Assembly (NCBI GenBank): GCA_049658265.1
Contig: JBASOM010000074.1
Coordinates: 1-15,248 of the forward strand
DNA length: 15,248 nucleotides
Direction: 5' to 3'
Source of the DNA: DTU063 sp001512695
GTDB taxonomy: Bacteria; Bacillota; Thermosediminibacteria; Thermosediminibacterales; Tepidanaerobacteraceae
Both the position numbers and the translations under genes were made by a program. Numbering within the stretch: the first letter of the stretch is position 1; the number at the start of each line of letters is the position of its first letter. The notes below the pieces were generated by a model. The model was not told the origin of the DNA and made no database searches. It was given only the letters and a program-made list of their open reading frames with translations. Positions 1 through 7,348 of the stretch are shown one piece after another.

Positions 1-776
1 CATTAATAATAGGTGTTATGGCAGGCTGTGGAAAGAGCCAGCAGCCGAGTGAAAGTGCTCCAGCCGGCAATGGCCAGGCAGAGGGAGAAAAGGAAGTTTG
101 GGTTGTAGGCACGTCACCTGACTATCCCCCCTTTGAATTTGTAGATGAACAGGGCAACTATGCAGGTTTTGACATGGACCTCATCCAGGAAGTGGGCAAG
201 CGCCTGGGAGTTGAAGTGAAAATTGAAGCTTTGGAATTTGAAAGCCTCATTGCATCCCTCAAGCAGGGCAAAATTGACGCCATTATTTCCTGCATGAGTC
301 CAAATGAGGAAAGGCTAAAAGAGGCTGACTTTACAAAAGCTTACTATAATACCAAACACGGAATTTTAGTAAACCCGGAAAGCGATGTAGACATAAAAGA
401 ACTCGAAGATATCTTCAACTATGAATTCGGCGTTCAGACCGGGACCACCATGGCCGTATGGGCCGAGAGCAAGGTTCAAGAGGGTGTAGTTAAGGAATCA
501 CAGGTAAAATACTACACGGATGCCAATGCTGGAGCCCTTGATGTGAAAAATGGCAGACTCGGCGCCTTTGTAGTGGATGGGCCAGTGGCATATGAAAAGG
601 CAAAAGAGTTGGATATAAAAGTAGCGTTGGAGACCGTTCTTGAAAATGACGAAAACCCCGGTATTGTCTTACCAAAGGGTTCTACCGAAATGCTTGAAAA
701 GCTAAACAAAATCATCGACGATATGATGGCTGACGGCACAATAGCAGAACTTGAAGAGAAATGGCTTAAACAATAA
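1..776 (+). CDS. Amino acid ABC transporter substrate-binding lipoprotein (5' partial)
   Basis: Receptor of a polar amino acid importer (SBP_bac_3 family), anchored outside the membrane. The reading frame is open from base 3, before the ATG at 18, and encodes LIIGVMAGC. That is the end of a lipoprotein signal peptide with a lipobox whose Cys (bases 27-29) would be lipidated, so the true start lies upstream of the window. Family landmarks in order: GTSPDYPPFEF and GFDMDLIQEVGKRLG in lobe 1, LKQGKIDAIISCMSP, the hinge-region GVQTGTT, FVVDGPVAYE, and the C-terminal DGTIAELEEKWLKQ. About 250 residues after the Cys is the usual length. It heads an operon with an OCD-like enzyme, two permeases and an ATPase. 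The ligand cannot be read from the sequence; the class binds Glu, Gln, His, Arg, Cys and related compounds. Confidence 0.93.
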   Translation, partial: LIIGVMAGCGKSQQPSESAPAGNGQAEGEKEVWVVGTSPDYPPFEFVDEQGNYAGFDMDLIQEVGKRLGVEVKIEALEFESLIASLKQGKIDAIISCMSPNEERLKEADFTKAYYNTKHGILVNPESDVDIKELEDIFNYEFGVQTGTTMAVWAESKVQEGVVKESQVKYYTDANAGALDVKNGRLGAFVVDGPVAYEKAKELDIKVALETVLENDENPGIVLPKGSTEMLEKLNKIIDDMMADGTIAELEEKWLKQ

Positions 777-791
777 TATGGAGGTCTGTTG

Positions 792-1808
792 ATGAAAACC
801 GAAATCTTATTTATGAAGCAGGAAGATGTAATTGAAGCCGGAATTTTGGACATGGAAAAAGTTCTGGAAATGGTGGAAAAAGCCTTCTACCTGGAAGGCC
901 AGGGAGAGATTATAAACCCTCCGAAGACTGTTTTTGGAATTCCAATAGGAAAGGAGCCCGAGTCTCATTTCTTTGCAATGCCGGTATATATAGGCGGCGA
1001 TGTGAACCGGCCGGGCATCAAATGGGCGGCCGAGTCAATGGCAAATGCAAGGACCGGCAATTTGCCCATGGGAATTGACCTGGTGATACTAAGTGACCCG
1101 GTGACGGTGAAGCCAGTGGCTATCATGGACGGCATGGTAATTACGGCCATGAGGACCGCCGCTGCAGCGGGTGTGGCCGCCAAGTACCTAGCTCCCAAAG
1201 GGGCTAAGACAGCAGGCTTTGTGGGGGCAGGCGTTATCGGCAGGACCATGATAATGGCACTGAAGCAGGTAATACCCGGTCTTGAAGAGATCAGGCTGTG
1301 CGATTTGAAACTTGAAAAGGCAGAAAAACTCGCTGCAGAATTTGAAGGTATAATTAAGGTGATTCCTACAGATAATGTGGAAGAGGCCTTAAGCGGTGTC
1401 GACATAATAGCGACCATGACAACCAGCAGAAAGCCTATTGTTAAGGCCGAGTGGGTAAAAAAGGGAGCAATGATCATACAAATGAGTTCCTGCGAAGTGG
1501 AAAGTGCTGCCGTGAAAAAAGCCCACAAAATAGTAGTGGACAGCTGGGACCAGATGAAGGAAAATGAACTTTCTGTCTTGAGCCAGATGGTCAAAGCGGG
1601 AGATTTGGATGAACAAGATATCTGGACCTTAAACCAGGTGGTATGCGGCAAGAAGCCGGGCAGGGAAAATGATGATGAGATAACCATGTTTAGCTCCCGG
1701 GGCATGGGCTGCCTGGACATAATAATAGGTGATTACCTGTATAAAGAGGCCCTGAAAAAGGGTCTCGGTCAAAAGCTTGTGTTATGGGATGAGGCAAAAT
1801 GGGTATAA
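792..1808 (+). CDS. Ornithine cyclodeaminase / mu-crystallin family protein
   Basis: NAD(P)-dependent enzyme of the OCD/mu-crystallin superfamily (338 aa), cytoplasmic. The family includes ornithine cyclodeaminase, alanine dehydrogenase and ketimine reductases. Visible marks are the N-terminal substrate region with GIKW (K77), the MRTAAAAGVAAKYLA segment (R121) and the Rossmann loop GAGVIG (145-150). D171 follows at the end of strand beta-2, and the C-terminal motif is GMGCLDI. I chose the ATG at 792 over the TTG at 789 because GGAGGT (780-785) lies 6 nt before the ATG and only 3 nt before the TTG. The gene starts 15 nt after the receptor gene and overlaps the permease start by 10 nt, so it is probably co-translated with the transporter and acts on the imported substrate or its product. 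Close relatives are sometimes labelled tyramine oxidase subunit B. The exact substrate is unknown. Confidence 0.88.
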   Translation: MKTEILFMKQEDVIEAGILDMEKVLEMVEKAFYLEGQGEIINPPKTVFGIPIGKEPESHFFAMPVYIGGDVNRPGIKWAAESMANARTGNLPMGIDLVILSDPVTVKPVAIMDGMVITAMRTAAAAGVAAKYLAPKGAKTAGFVGAGVIGRTMIMALKQVIPGLEEIRLCDLKLEKAEKLAAEFEGIIKVIPTDNVEEALSGVDIIATMTTSRKPIVKAEWVKKGAMIIQMSSCEVESAAVKKAHKIVVDSWDQMKENELSVLSQMVKAGDLDEQDIWTLNQVVCGKKPGRENDDEITMFSSRGMGCLDIIIGDYLYKEALKKGLGQKLVLWDEAKWV

Positions 1809-2467
1809 ATTTTGCTGCCAATAAAGTGTTAGCGAGTATTCCATACCTCCTCGGGGGGGTATGGATTACCCTTCAAATAACAGTACTCGCCCTTGCACTG
1901 TCAACGGTGCTGGGCCTTTTGTTGTCTCTGCTAAGGGTTTACGGCAAGGGCATATTCCACCGTTTTTCGCTAATATACAGTCGCCTTATGAGGAGTTTGC
2001 CGCTCCTTGTTATTTTATTTATGCTGTATTTTCTGGGTTCTGAAATAATCGACATACCCGCTTATTGGGCCATAGTACTTGCTTTGGCCTTTCACAGCGC
2101 TGCGTACCAGTCGGAAATTTTCCGCGGCGCCATTCAATCGATAAGTAAGGGCCAGATGGAGGCAGCCTTGGCATTGGGAATGAGCAAATACCAAGGCATT
2201 TTTTCCGTTATCCTGCCTCAAGCCTTAAGAAGGGCCATTCCTTACTGGGCCAACGAAGCAACCATAGTGCTAAAGGACTCGTCTTTGGCGTACGCCTTGG
2301 GAGTTACAGAGCTGATGCGCAGAGGCGAATACGTGAGTGCGCGGACATCTCAGCCCATGCTCACATATATAATTGTTGGCCTAATATATCTAATCTTGAC
2401 TTACGCGTTTACGAAGAGTATGAATAGGATTGAGTACAAGGTTCGAATTCCGGGCCTGGAAAGGTGA
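1799..2467 (+). CDS. Polar amino acid ABC transporter permease (first)
   Basis: Inner-membrane permease of the His/Glu/Gln/Arg class (BPD_transp_1 fold), 222 aa. Several hydrophobic helices are visible: about residues 17-43, 66-85, 88-105 and 190-208. The EAA loop that docks the ATPase is EIFRGAIQSISKGQ followed by EAALALGMS, about residues 112-136, and VILPQALRRAIP follows it, typical of HisM/GlnP-type proteins. The start ATG is inside the last codons of the OCD-like gene (10-nt overlap), which points to translational coupling. It likely pairs with the second permease at 3248 to form a heterodimer, as HisQ/HisM do. The two differ clearly in sequence, so this is not a recent duplication. Confidence 0.92.
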   Translation: MGINFAANKVLASIPYLLGGVWITLQITVLALALSTVLGLLLSLLRVYGKGIFHRFSLIYSRLMRSLPLLVILFMLYFLGSEIIDIPAYWAIVLALAFHSAAYQSEIFRGAIQSISKGQMEAALALGMSKYQGIFSVILPQALRRAIPYWANEATIVLKDSSLAYALGVTELMRRGEYVSARTSQPMLTYIIVGLIYLILTYAFTKSMNRIEYKVRIPGLER

Positions 2468-2474
2468 ATTGTAG

Positions 2475-3251
2475 ATGCCAAAACCAATTTTGCGTATAGA
2501 GAATTTGCACAAAAAATTCAGGGATACAGAGGTTCTGAAGGGCTTGTCGCTGACAGTCTATGAAGGTGAAGTTGTGGTTATAATCGGGCCCAGCGGGACC
2601 GGCAAGAGCACGCTACTTCGCTGTATCAACCGACTGACGGAGCCTGATTCGGGTGATATTTACTTGGAGGAGCAGAAAATTGAGCCCGGCAAATCAAATT
2701 TCAGCCAGATCCGCCAGCAAATAGGCATGGTTTTCCAGGACTTTAATCTGTTCAACCATCTGACGGCCGTGCAAAACGTGGCGATCGGCCCCATTAAGGT
2801 AAAGAAAATGGACAAGAAAAAAGCTTATGACCTTGCCATGAAAGAGCTGGAAAGGGTAGGCATGGCTGAGAAGGCCGGAAACTATCCGGCAGAGCTTTCT
2901 GGCGGCCAAAAGCAGCGCGTGGCCATTGCAAGGGCACTGGCCATGGACCCGAAGATTATGCTCTTTGATGAGCCCACTTCAGCCCTGGATCCAGAGCTCA
3001 TCGGCGAGGTTCTGGAGGTCATGAAGGATCTGGCAAACGCGGGCATGACCATGATGGTGGTAAGCCATGAGATGGGCTTTGCCCGGGAAGCGGCTGACCG
3101 CATTGTGTTTTTGGAAGACGGGGTAGTTGCGGAAGAGGGAAGTCCCGAAAAGATATTCAACAACCCTGAAAGAGAGCGGACTCGCGAGTTTATCAGCAAA
3201 ATAGCCCGGCTAAACAGCGGCGGCGATGACCGGGGGTTGAATAATAAATGA
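2475..3251 (+). CDS. Polar amino acid ABC transporter ATP-binding protein
   Basis: Cytoplasmic ATPase of the amino acid importer (GlnQ/HisP class), 258 aa. All nucleotide-binding motifs are intact: Walker A GPSGTGKST (38-46), Q-loop Q88 in VFQDFNLF, signature LSGGQKQR (141-148), Walker B IMLFDE (161-166) with PTSALD, and the switch His in VVSHE (H198). The ribosome site AAGGTGA (2461-2467) overlaps the stop of the preceding permease and lies 7 nt before the ATG. The stop TGA overlaps the next permease start as ATGA (3248-3251). The gene sits between the two permeases, an unusual but not rare order. Confidence 0.95.
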   Translation: MPKPILRIENLHKKFRDTEVLKGLSLTVYEGEVVVIIGPSGTGKSTLLRCINRLTEPDSGDIYLEEQKIEPGKSNFSQIRQQIGMVFQDFNLFNHLTAVQNVAIGPIKVKKMDKKKAYDLAMKELERVGMAEKAGNYPAELSGGQKQRVAIARALAMDPKIMLFDEPTSALDPELIGEVLEVMKDLANAGMTMMVVSHEMGFAREAADRIVFLEDGVVAEEGSPEKIFNNPERERTREFISKIARLNSGGDDRGLNNK

Positions 3252-3928
3252 TGGAACACATAGAGTATTTTATTTACATCTGGCCTGACCTTTTCAAAGG
3301 CTTGATCGTATCCCTTCAGCTCTCGGTGGGAGCTCTGCTGCTGGGCCTGGCAATCGGCCTTCCCATGGCCTTGATGAGAACTTACGGCAGGGGCCTTGTC
3401 AAAACTTTGGCCGTCATGTATATCGAGCTAATTAGAGGCACTCCCATGATAGTCCAGTTGTTTTTGATATATTACGGCTTGCCTGATATGGGCATACTGC
3501 TGGACAGGTTGCCTGCGGCTATCATAGCCTTAGGGATTAACAGCAGCGCGTACCAGGCGGAATACTTCAGGGGCGCCATTTTGTCTATTGATGAAGGCCA
3601 AGGCCTTGCGGCCCAGGCCCTGGGCATGACGAAACAGCAGGCTATTGTAAATATTATCTTGCCACAGGCCTTGAGGCTGGTACTGCCTCCCTGGTCTAAT
3701 GAAGTTATATACATGGTAAAATATACATCGGTTGCCTTCCTGATTGCCGTGCCTGAGCTTATGGCCAGAGGCAAGATGCTAATAAGCAAGACCTTCAAAC
3801 CCCTGGAAACCCTTTTCTGGGTTGGCGTCATTTACGTCATCGTCTTGTCCATCATTGCAAAGATCGTAGACATGGTTGAAAAGAAACTCGCAATACCAGG
3901 CTTTCAGATGAGCAGGGAGGATTATTAA
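3248..3928 (+). CDS. Polar amino acid ABC transporter permease (second)
   Basis: Second membrane permease of the importer, 226 aa from ATG 3248; ATG 3251 is an equally possible start. Hydrophobic segments run from about residue 15 to 45, 55-77, 88-105 and 185-210. The EAA docking loop EYFRGAILSIDEGQ is followed by AAQALGMT and IILPQALRLVLP. It overlaps the ATPase gene by 4 nt (ATGA), indicating translational coupling. It is the last gene of the operon: the stop TAA is already part of the terminator hairpin that follows. With the 1799 permease it probably forms the translocation pore. Confidence 0.92.
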   Translation: MMEHIEYFIYIWPDLFKGLIVSLQLSVGALLLGLAIGLPMALMRTYGRGLVKTLAVMYIELIRGTPMIVQLFLIYYGLPDMGILLDRLPAAIIALGINSSAYQAEYFRGAILSIDEGQGLAAQALGMTKQQAIVNIILPQALRLVLPPWSNEVIYMVKYTSVAFLIAVPELMARGKMLISKTFKPLETLFWVGVIYVIVLSIIAKIVDMVEKKLAIPGFQMSREDY

Positions 3929-3970
3929 CTTAAATTTCAGGTGCCTGGCACCTGGAGTTTAAGTTTTTTT
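3927..3970 (+). terminator. Rho-independent terminator with nested GTGCC/GGCAC palindrome
   Basis: A long hairpin follows the last transporter gene. The outer arms are AACTTAAA (3927-3934) and TTTAAGTT (3958-3965). The middle TTT/GAG can pair as U-G, A-U and G-U. The inner arms CAGGTGCC (3938-3945) and GGCACCTG (3947-3954) are perfect with a single T between them. Seven Ts (3964-3970) follow, so it should end the plus-strand operon. On the minus strand no U-run follows, so it is less suited to ending the DUF503 transcript that converges on it. Confidence 0.85.
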
Positions 3971-4250
3971 ATATTACCTCTTTGTGTATCCCTTCGACTG
4001 CAAACCTTCCATCGGCCTCTAAAAAGTCCAAAATCAAATCCAGCTGCCTATCTATCAGCTTGCGGCTATTCGAAACGCAGGCCATGCCTATAACAGTGCG
4101 GCGCTTTACATCCTGCATGTCTATTTCGGCTATGGAAACATTGTACTTGTTTTTTACTCTATCTATGACGCTTTTTACGATCTGCCTTTTTTCTTTAAGT
4201 GAAAAGATATCTCCCAAGGATAGCTCTACCGTCATTATTCCTACTACCAT
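3969..4250 (-). CDS. DUF503 (YlxP-like) family protein
   Basis: Small cytoplasmic protein of 93 aa matching the DUF503 family (B. subtilis YlxP). Recognisable stretches are the N-terminal GIMTVELSLGDIFSLKEKR, then VKNKYNVSIAEIDMQD, and IGMACVSNS with a C-terminal helix. No biochemical role is firmly established; in many Firmicutes the gene lies between infB and rbfA in the nusA-infB operon. Here it stands alone, convergent with the transporter operon and divergent from the deacetylase gene. On the minus strand AGGGG lies a few bases upstream of the ATG (4248-4250), and a good sigma-A promoter is 34 nt further up. The 3' end overlaps the T-run of the neighbouring terminator by 2 nt. Confidence 0.85.
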   Translation of the reverse strand: MVVGIMTVELSLGDIFSLKEKRQIVKSVIDRVKNKYNVSIAEIDMQDVKRRTVIGMACVSNSRKLIDRQLDLILDFLEADGRFAVEGIHKEVI

Positions 4251-4283
4251 GGTTATCCCCTATCACATGAAATAATTGCCTTA

Positions 4284-4312
4284 ATTGTACCAAATTGAAG
4301 TTTGTTGTGCAA
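4284..4312 (-). promoter_or_regulatory. Sigma-A-type promoter for the DUF503 gene
   Basis: Read on the minus strand: -35 TTGCAC (complement of 4307-4312), 17-nt spacer, -10 TACAAT (complement of 4284-4289). The predicted transcript would start about 30 nt before the DUF503 start codon. Confidence 0.6.
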
Positions 4313-4389
4313 TAAAACTACAAACTGTAATCATATGAAACCGGTTTAAAATTGATAATATAGGAGCAAGATGGGGAAGGAGAAAGGAT

Positions 4390-5646
4390 ATGTACCAGTT
4401 CTTATTTATAGCAATCATATCATATATTATCGGCAGCATTATCAAGGTAGCTAATGGCAGCAGAAGATACAGTTTAGAATTTGCCAAAGGTTTTTTGATA
4501 CTTCTGATATCAGGGATTTATCTTCATTCGGGGCTCTCGTATCTTATGGCCTCAGTCGGTGTTCTGGCAGGTCAAAGCAGGCCATTATTTTCGAAGGCCA
4601 ATGGGAGCAGCACCGAAGTTGTTGCTTTAGGTATAATGTTTTTCATGTCACCGGCAATAGGTATTGTTTTGTTGCTGATATTCGTTATTTTTTATATGAT
4701 CTTGAAGGATTATAACCGAGCAGTTTTTGCTGCCAGTTTAACTATTCCCGTTATAGCTTTCAAAAGCTTTCGAAGTGATAGCTATATAATAATATCCATG
4801 ATAATCTTTGCTAGTCTTTTAATTCAGTTTGGATTGCCCTTTCTTGAGAAAAAAATGAAACCGAAATTGCTTTACGACATAGGAGTAGGGTTGGGAGTCC
4901 TGGGCTTTTTGATTCTTCTTTACTTTAATAAATATGTCTATAGAGGCTTTGGTTTGCAAACAGACATAATCCGGCACGGTACTCATCACTTCAAGTATGT
5001 GGCTTTGACCTTTGATGATGGTCCCGACCCCGTATATACTCCGGAAATTCTTGATATATTGAAAGAAAAAGATATTCTGGCAACTTTCTTCCTCGTAGGG
5101 AAAAACGTCAACAGTTATCCGGAAATAGCCAAAAGAATAGTGGAAGAAGGCCACTCCATTGGAAATCACACATATTCTCATAGAAGCTTGATACCACTTA
5201 CGGCCAAAAGCACTTATAAAGAAGTCAAGGATGCTGAGACTGCTATAGATGAAGCCACAGGTGTTAGACCCACTTTGTTTCGACCACCGAGAGGGGTGTA
5301 TTCCAACTATGTTCGAGGACTGCTGAAGGAAGAAGGCTATACATTGGTCCTTTGGGATTTGTCAGCTGTGGACTGGGCAGAACTTGCTCCCAAAAAGATT
5401 GTCACAAATGTGAAAAATAGGGTCAAACCCGGCTCCATTATTTTGCTTCACGACAGCGGTGACCTGATAACACACAGAGGGGGCAACAGGGCTTCAACTG
5501 TAAAGGCTCTTCCGGAGATTATAGACACGCTGAGAGCTCAGGGATACGAATTTGTGACTGTGGAACAGATGATATTTATTACAGAACTAATGGAAACGGA
5601 GGAACACTCTCATGAAAATAATCTTAGCCCAGCCCAGGCACATTAA
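4390..5646 (+). CDS. Polysaccharide deacetylase (NodB domain) fused to a degenerate PlsY-like membrane domain
   Basis: 418 aa in two parts. Residues 1-150 are hydrophobic and resemble the acylphosphate:glycerol-3-phosphate acyltransferase PlsY: SYIIGSI at the start, LEFAKGFL, then VLAGQSRPLF where PlsY has a GH..P.F motif, and GIMFFMSP. The first catalytic loop (GSGN..TN in PlsY) is missing and the GGKG loop is replaced by NGSS, so this part should not be an active acyltransferase. Another helix follows at 163-178. Residues 200-395 are a carbohydrate esterase 4 domain with all five motifs: TFDDGPD (207-213), H260-x3-H264, RPPRG (298-302), D323/D328-W, and LLHD (352-355). D210, H260 and H264 should bind the metal. 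The domain should face outward and remove N-acetyl groups from peptidoglycan or another polymer. AAGGAG precedes the ATG. It overlaps the next gene by 35 nt. Confidence 0.85.
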   Translation: MYQFLFIAIISYIIGSIIKVANGSRRYSLEFAKGFLILLISGIYLHSGLSYLMASVGVLAGQSRPLFSKANGSSTEVVALGIMFFMSPAIGIVLLLIFVIFYMILKDYNRAVFAASLTIPVIAFKSFRSDSYIIISMIIFASLLIQFGLPFLEKKMKPKLLYDIGVGLGVLGFLILLYFNKYVYRGFGLQTDIIRHGTHHFKYVALTFDDGPDPVYTPEILDILKEKDILATFFLVGKNVNSYPEIAKRIVEEGHSIGNHTYSHRSLIPLTAKSTYKEVKDAETAIDEATGVRPTLFRPPRGVYSNYVRGLLKEEGYTLVLWDLSAVDWAELAPKKIVTNVKNRVKPGSIILLHDSGDLITHRGGNRASTVKALPEIIDTLRAQGYEFVTVEQMIFITELMETEEHSHENNLSPAQAH

Positions 5647-6250
5647 GATGGCGGCGGAAATATTCTGCCTGGCTTTTGAGCAAAGCATAACATTTTTTAC
5701 ACCAATTAGCCGGAAGGTGAAAACAGCGATTGAAGACATATTTTATTTACTTCACCGCGCTTTCGAGCAGGGATTTTTTGTCGCAGTTGAAAATGATAAG
5801 CTTTGCGGCTATGTCATCATGGCTGATGGTATTAAAAGATTGTGGATAAAAACTATAACTTCAGGCTTTCTCATAAAAGCCATATTGTCAGCGGCAAGCG
5901 GGAAATATGGTCTGACACCTTCGGCGCTTTATAAAATTGTTAAGAACAAATTACTATACTTTCGATTCGAGATGACTACGGAACCTTCTGCCCAGGTTTT
6001 ATCAATTGCTGTTCATCCTGAGCATCAAGGTAGGGGTATTGGTCAAAAATTGCTCTCAAAGGGAATTGAGCATTTGGAAGCCTTGGGGATAAGGAGGATA
6101 AAGCTGGAAGTAAGGCCAAATAACATCTCGGCTCTAAAAATATATGAGAAATTTGGTTTTCGCACAGTAGGTGAGGCTGAGGATTTACAAGGGAAGTGGC
6201 TTATTATGATGAGGAAGGATTGTCTTGGCGAGAATAATATGTTAATATAG
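5612..6250 (+). CDS. GNAT family N-acetyltransferase
   Basis: Acetyl-CoA-dependent N-acetyltransferase, 212 aa, probably cytoplasmic. The acetyl-CoA site is clear: the strand VLSIAVHPEH leads into the pyrophosphate loop QGRGIG (139-144) and helix KLLSKGIEHLE. It is followed by LEVRPNNISALKIYEKFGF (166-183), as in RimI-type enzymes. The first half carries a longer, partly hydrophobic insert (about residues 76-120) that is not diagnostic. CGGAGG (5597-5602) lies 9 nt upstream of the ATG, inside the end of the deacetylase gene, so the two are likely one transcript. The substrate cannot be inferred; both protein N-termini and small amines are possible. Confidence 0.85.
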   Translation: MKIILAQPRHIKMAAEIFCLAFEQSITFFTPISRKVKTAIEDIFYLLHRAFEQGFFVAVENDKLCGYVIMADGIKRLWIKTITSGFLIKAILSAASGKYGLTPSALYKIVKNKLLYFRFEMTTEPSAQVLSIAVHPEHQGRGIGQKLLSKGIEHLEALGIRRIKLEVRPNNISALKIYEKFGFRTVGEAEDLQGKWLIMMRKDCLGENNMLI

Positions 6251-6297
6251 CTAGGATCTGCAATCGTTTATATTCTGTGGAATTGGAGGTAAGTAAT

Positions 6298-7191
6298 TTG
6301 AGCAGGCAGCAAAATATAAAAATATCAACAAATGCTATGGCGCAACTTATTGCTATGCAGCAGGATGAAATTACGGATCACGTGACCTATAAAGCCATAG
6401 CTCGGAAAATAAAAAATCCGGAAAACAAGAAAATCCTTGAAAAGATTGCGGCTGAAGAAAAAAAGCACTATGAAATATTAAAGAGATATACAAATCGCAG
6501 CCTAAAACCCGAGCCCCTCAAGGTGTGGTGGCGGACGCTGATGGCGAGTATCCTCGGATTTACCTTTACGATAAAGCTGATGGAAAGCAGCGAAGCTATA
6601 GCCCAGCACAATTACAGTGACCTTATTAAAGAAGTGCCTGAAGCCGAGATAATAGTTGCAGAGGAAGAAGAGCATGAGGAAAAACTCATAAACATGCTTA
6701 ACGAGGAAAGACTGCAGTATGTGGGCTCAATGGTATTAGGACTAAATGATGCACTGGTGGAACTTACTGGAACCCTGGCAGGCCTTAGCTTTGCCCTTCA
6801 GAACACCCGTATAATAGCATTGTCCGGGCTTATTACCGGAATTTCCGCTACCCTTTCAATGGCGTCCAGCGAATTTCTATCGGCAAAGAGCGAGGGTAAC
6901 AAAGATGCCTTAAAATCGAGTTTCTACACGGGCATCGCCTATCTGATAACTGTAGTAATGCTGATATTGCCTTATCTCCTTTTGCCGCCCCAAAAATACA
7001 TGCTGGCCCTGTTTACAATGCTGATTACCGTAGTAGCAATTATTGCCGCTTTTAATTACTATATAGCTGTTGCAAAGGACTTGCCCTTTAAACGAAGGTT
7101 TCTCGAAATGGCGACAATCAGCTTAAGTGTTGCAGTGCTTTCCTTTGTGGTGGGCCTCATAGTTAAAAACGCACTAGGTGTTGACATTTAA
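6298..7191 (+). CDS. VIT1/CCC1 transporter with N-terminal ferritin-like domain
   Basis: Membrane iron/manganese transporter with a rubrerythrin-type (erythrin) domain in front, 297 aa from the TTG at 6298. That start has GGAGGT (6285-6290) 7 nt upstream; the in-frame GTG at 6277 has no such site. Residues 10-135 form helices with two ExxH di-metal motifs: EEKKH (E54, H57) and the acidic EEEEHE (E123, H126). E24 and E96/E99 are further candidate ligands. Residues 147-200 match the start of the DUF125/CCC1 domain (GLNDALVELTGTLAGLSFAL, then ASSEFLSAKSEG), and three more hydrophobic helices follow to the C terminus. Characterised relatives such as rhizobial MbfA export iron, with the ferritin-like part sensing or loading metal. 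Direction and metal here are inferred. It lies 47 nt after the GNAT gene. Confidence 0.88.
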   Translation: MSRQQNIKISTNAMAQLIAMQQDEITDHVTYKAIARKIKNPENKKILEKIAAEEKKHYEILKRYTNRSLKPEPLKVWWRTLMASILGFTFTIKLMESSEAIAQHNYSDLIKEVPEAEIIVAEEEEHEEKLINMLNEERLQYVGSMVLGLNDALVELTGTLAGLSFALQNTRIIALSGLITGISATLSMASSEFLSAKSEGNKDALKSSFYTGIAYLITVVMLILPYLLLPPQKYMLALFTMLITVVAIIAAFNYYIAVAKDLPFKRRFLEMATISLSVAVLSFVVGLIVKNALGVDI

Positions 7192-7199
7192 TAACAGGC

Positions 7200-7227
7200 A
7201 CTTAAAGCCGAATTTAAGTTTTGTTTT
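7200..7227 (+). terminator. Weak AT-rich terminator after the VIT1 gene
   Basis: ACTTAAA (7200-7206) pairs with TTTAAGT (7213-7219) around a 6-nt loop and is followed by TTTTGTTTT. The stem is short and AT-only, so termination may be partial. Its arms resemble the outer arms of the terminator at 3927. Confidence 0.45.
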
Positions 7228-7299
7228 ACGACTTTAATCTCAGTGTCTAGCGCAGGATTGGTAGAGTTTTACTGGTGTTTTTTATGATATTTACGACGG

Positions 7300-7329
7300 T
7301 TGACAACGGGATAAATCTTGTGCTATACT
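7300..7329 (+). promoter_or_regulatory. Sigma-A promoter of the tRNA block
   Basis: A consensus -35 TTGACA (7300-7305), an 18-nt spacer and -10 TATACT (7324-7329), preceded by TG at -14/-15 (TGCTATACT). The start would be near 7336, about 13 nt before the first tRNA. No equally good promoter was seen before the later tRNAs or tadA, so all may be read from here. Confidence 0.8.
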
Positions 7330-7348
7330 TTTAAATAGTCACCGGACA

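Noticed and set aside
965..1720. 251-codon minus-strand frame opposite the OCD-like gene
   Set aside because: It is a shadow of a well-recognised gene, rich in Ser and hydrophobic runs with no family features.
3982..4275. 97-codon plus-strand frame opposite the DUF503 gene
   Set aside because: The minus-strand product is a recognised family with a ribosome site and promoter; this frame has neither.
4338..4347. AAACCGGTTT palindrome before the deacetylase gene as an operator
   Set aside because: A single 10-bp palindrome without a clear promoter around it (only a weak GATAAT and no -35) is too little to call.
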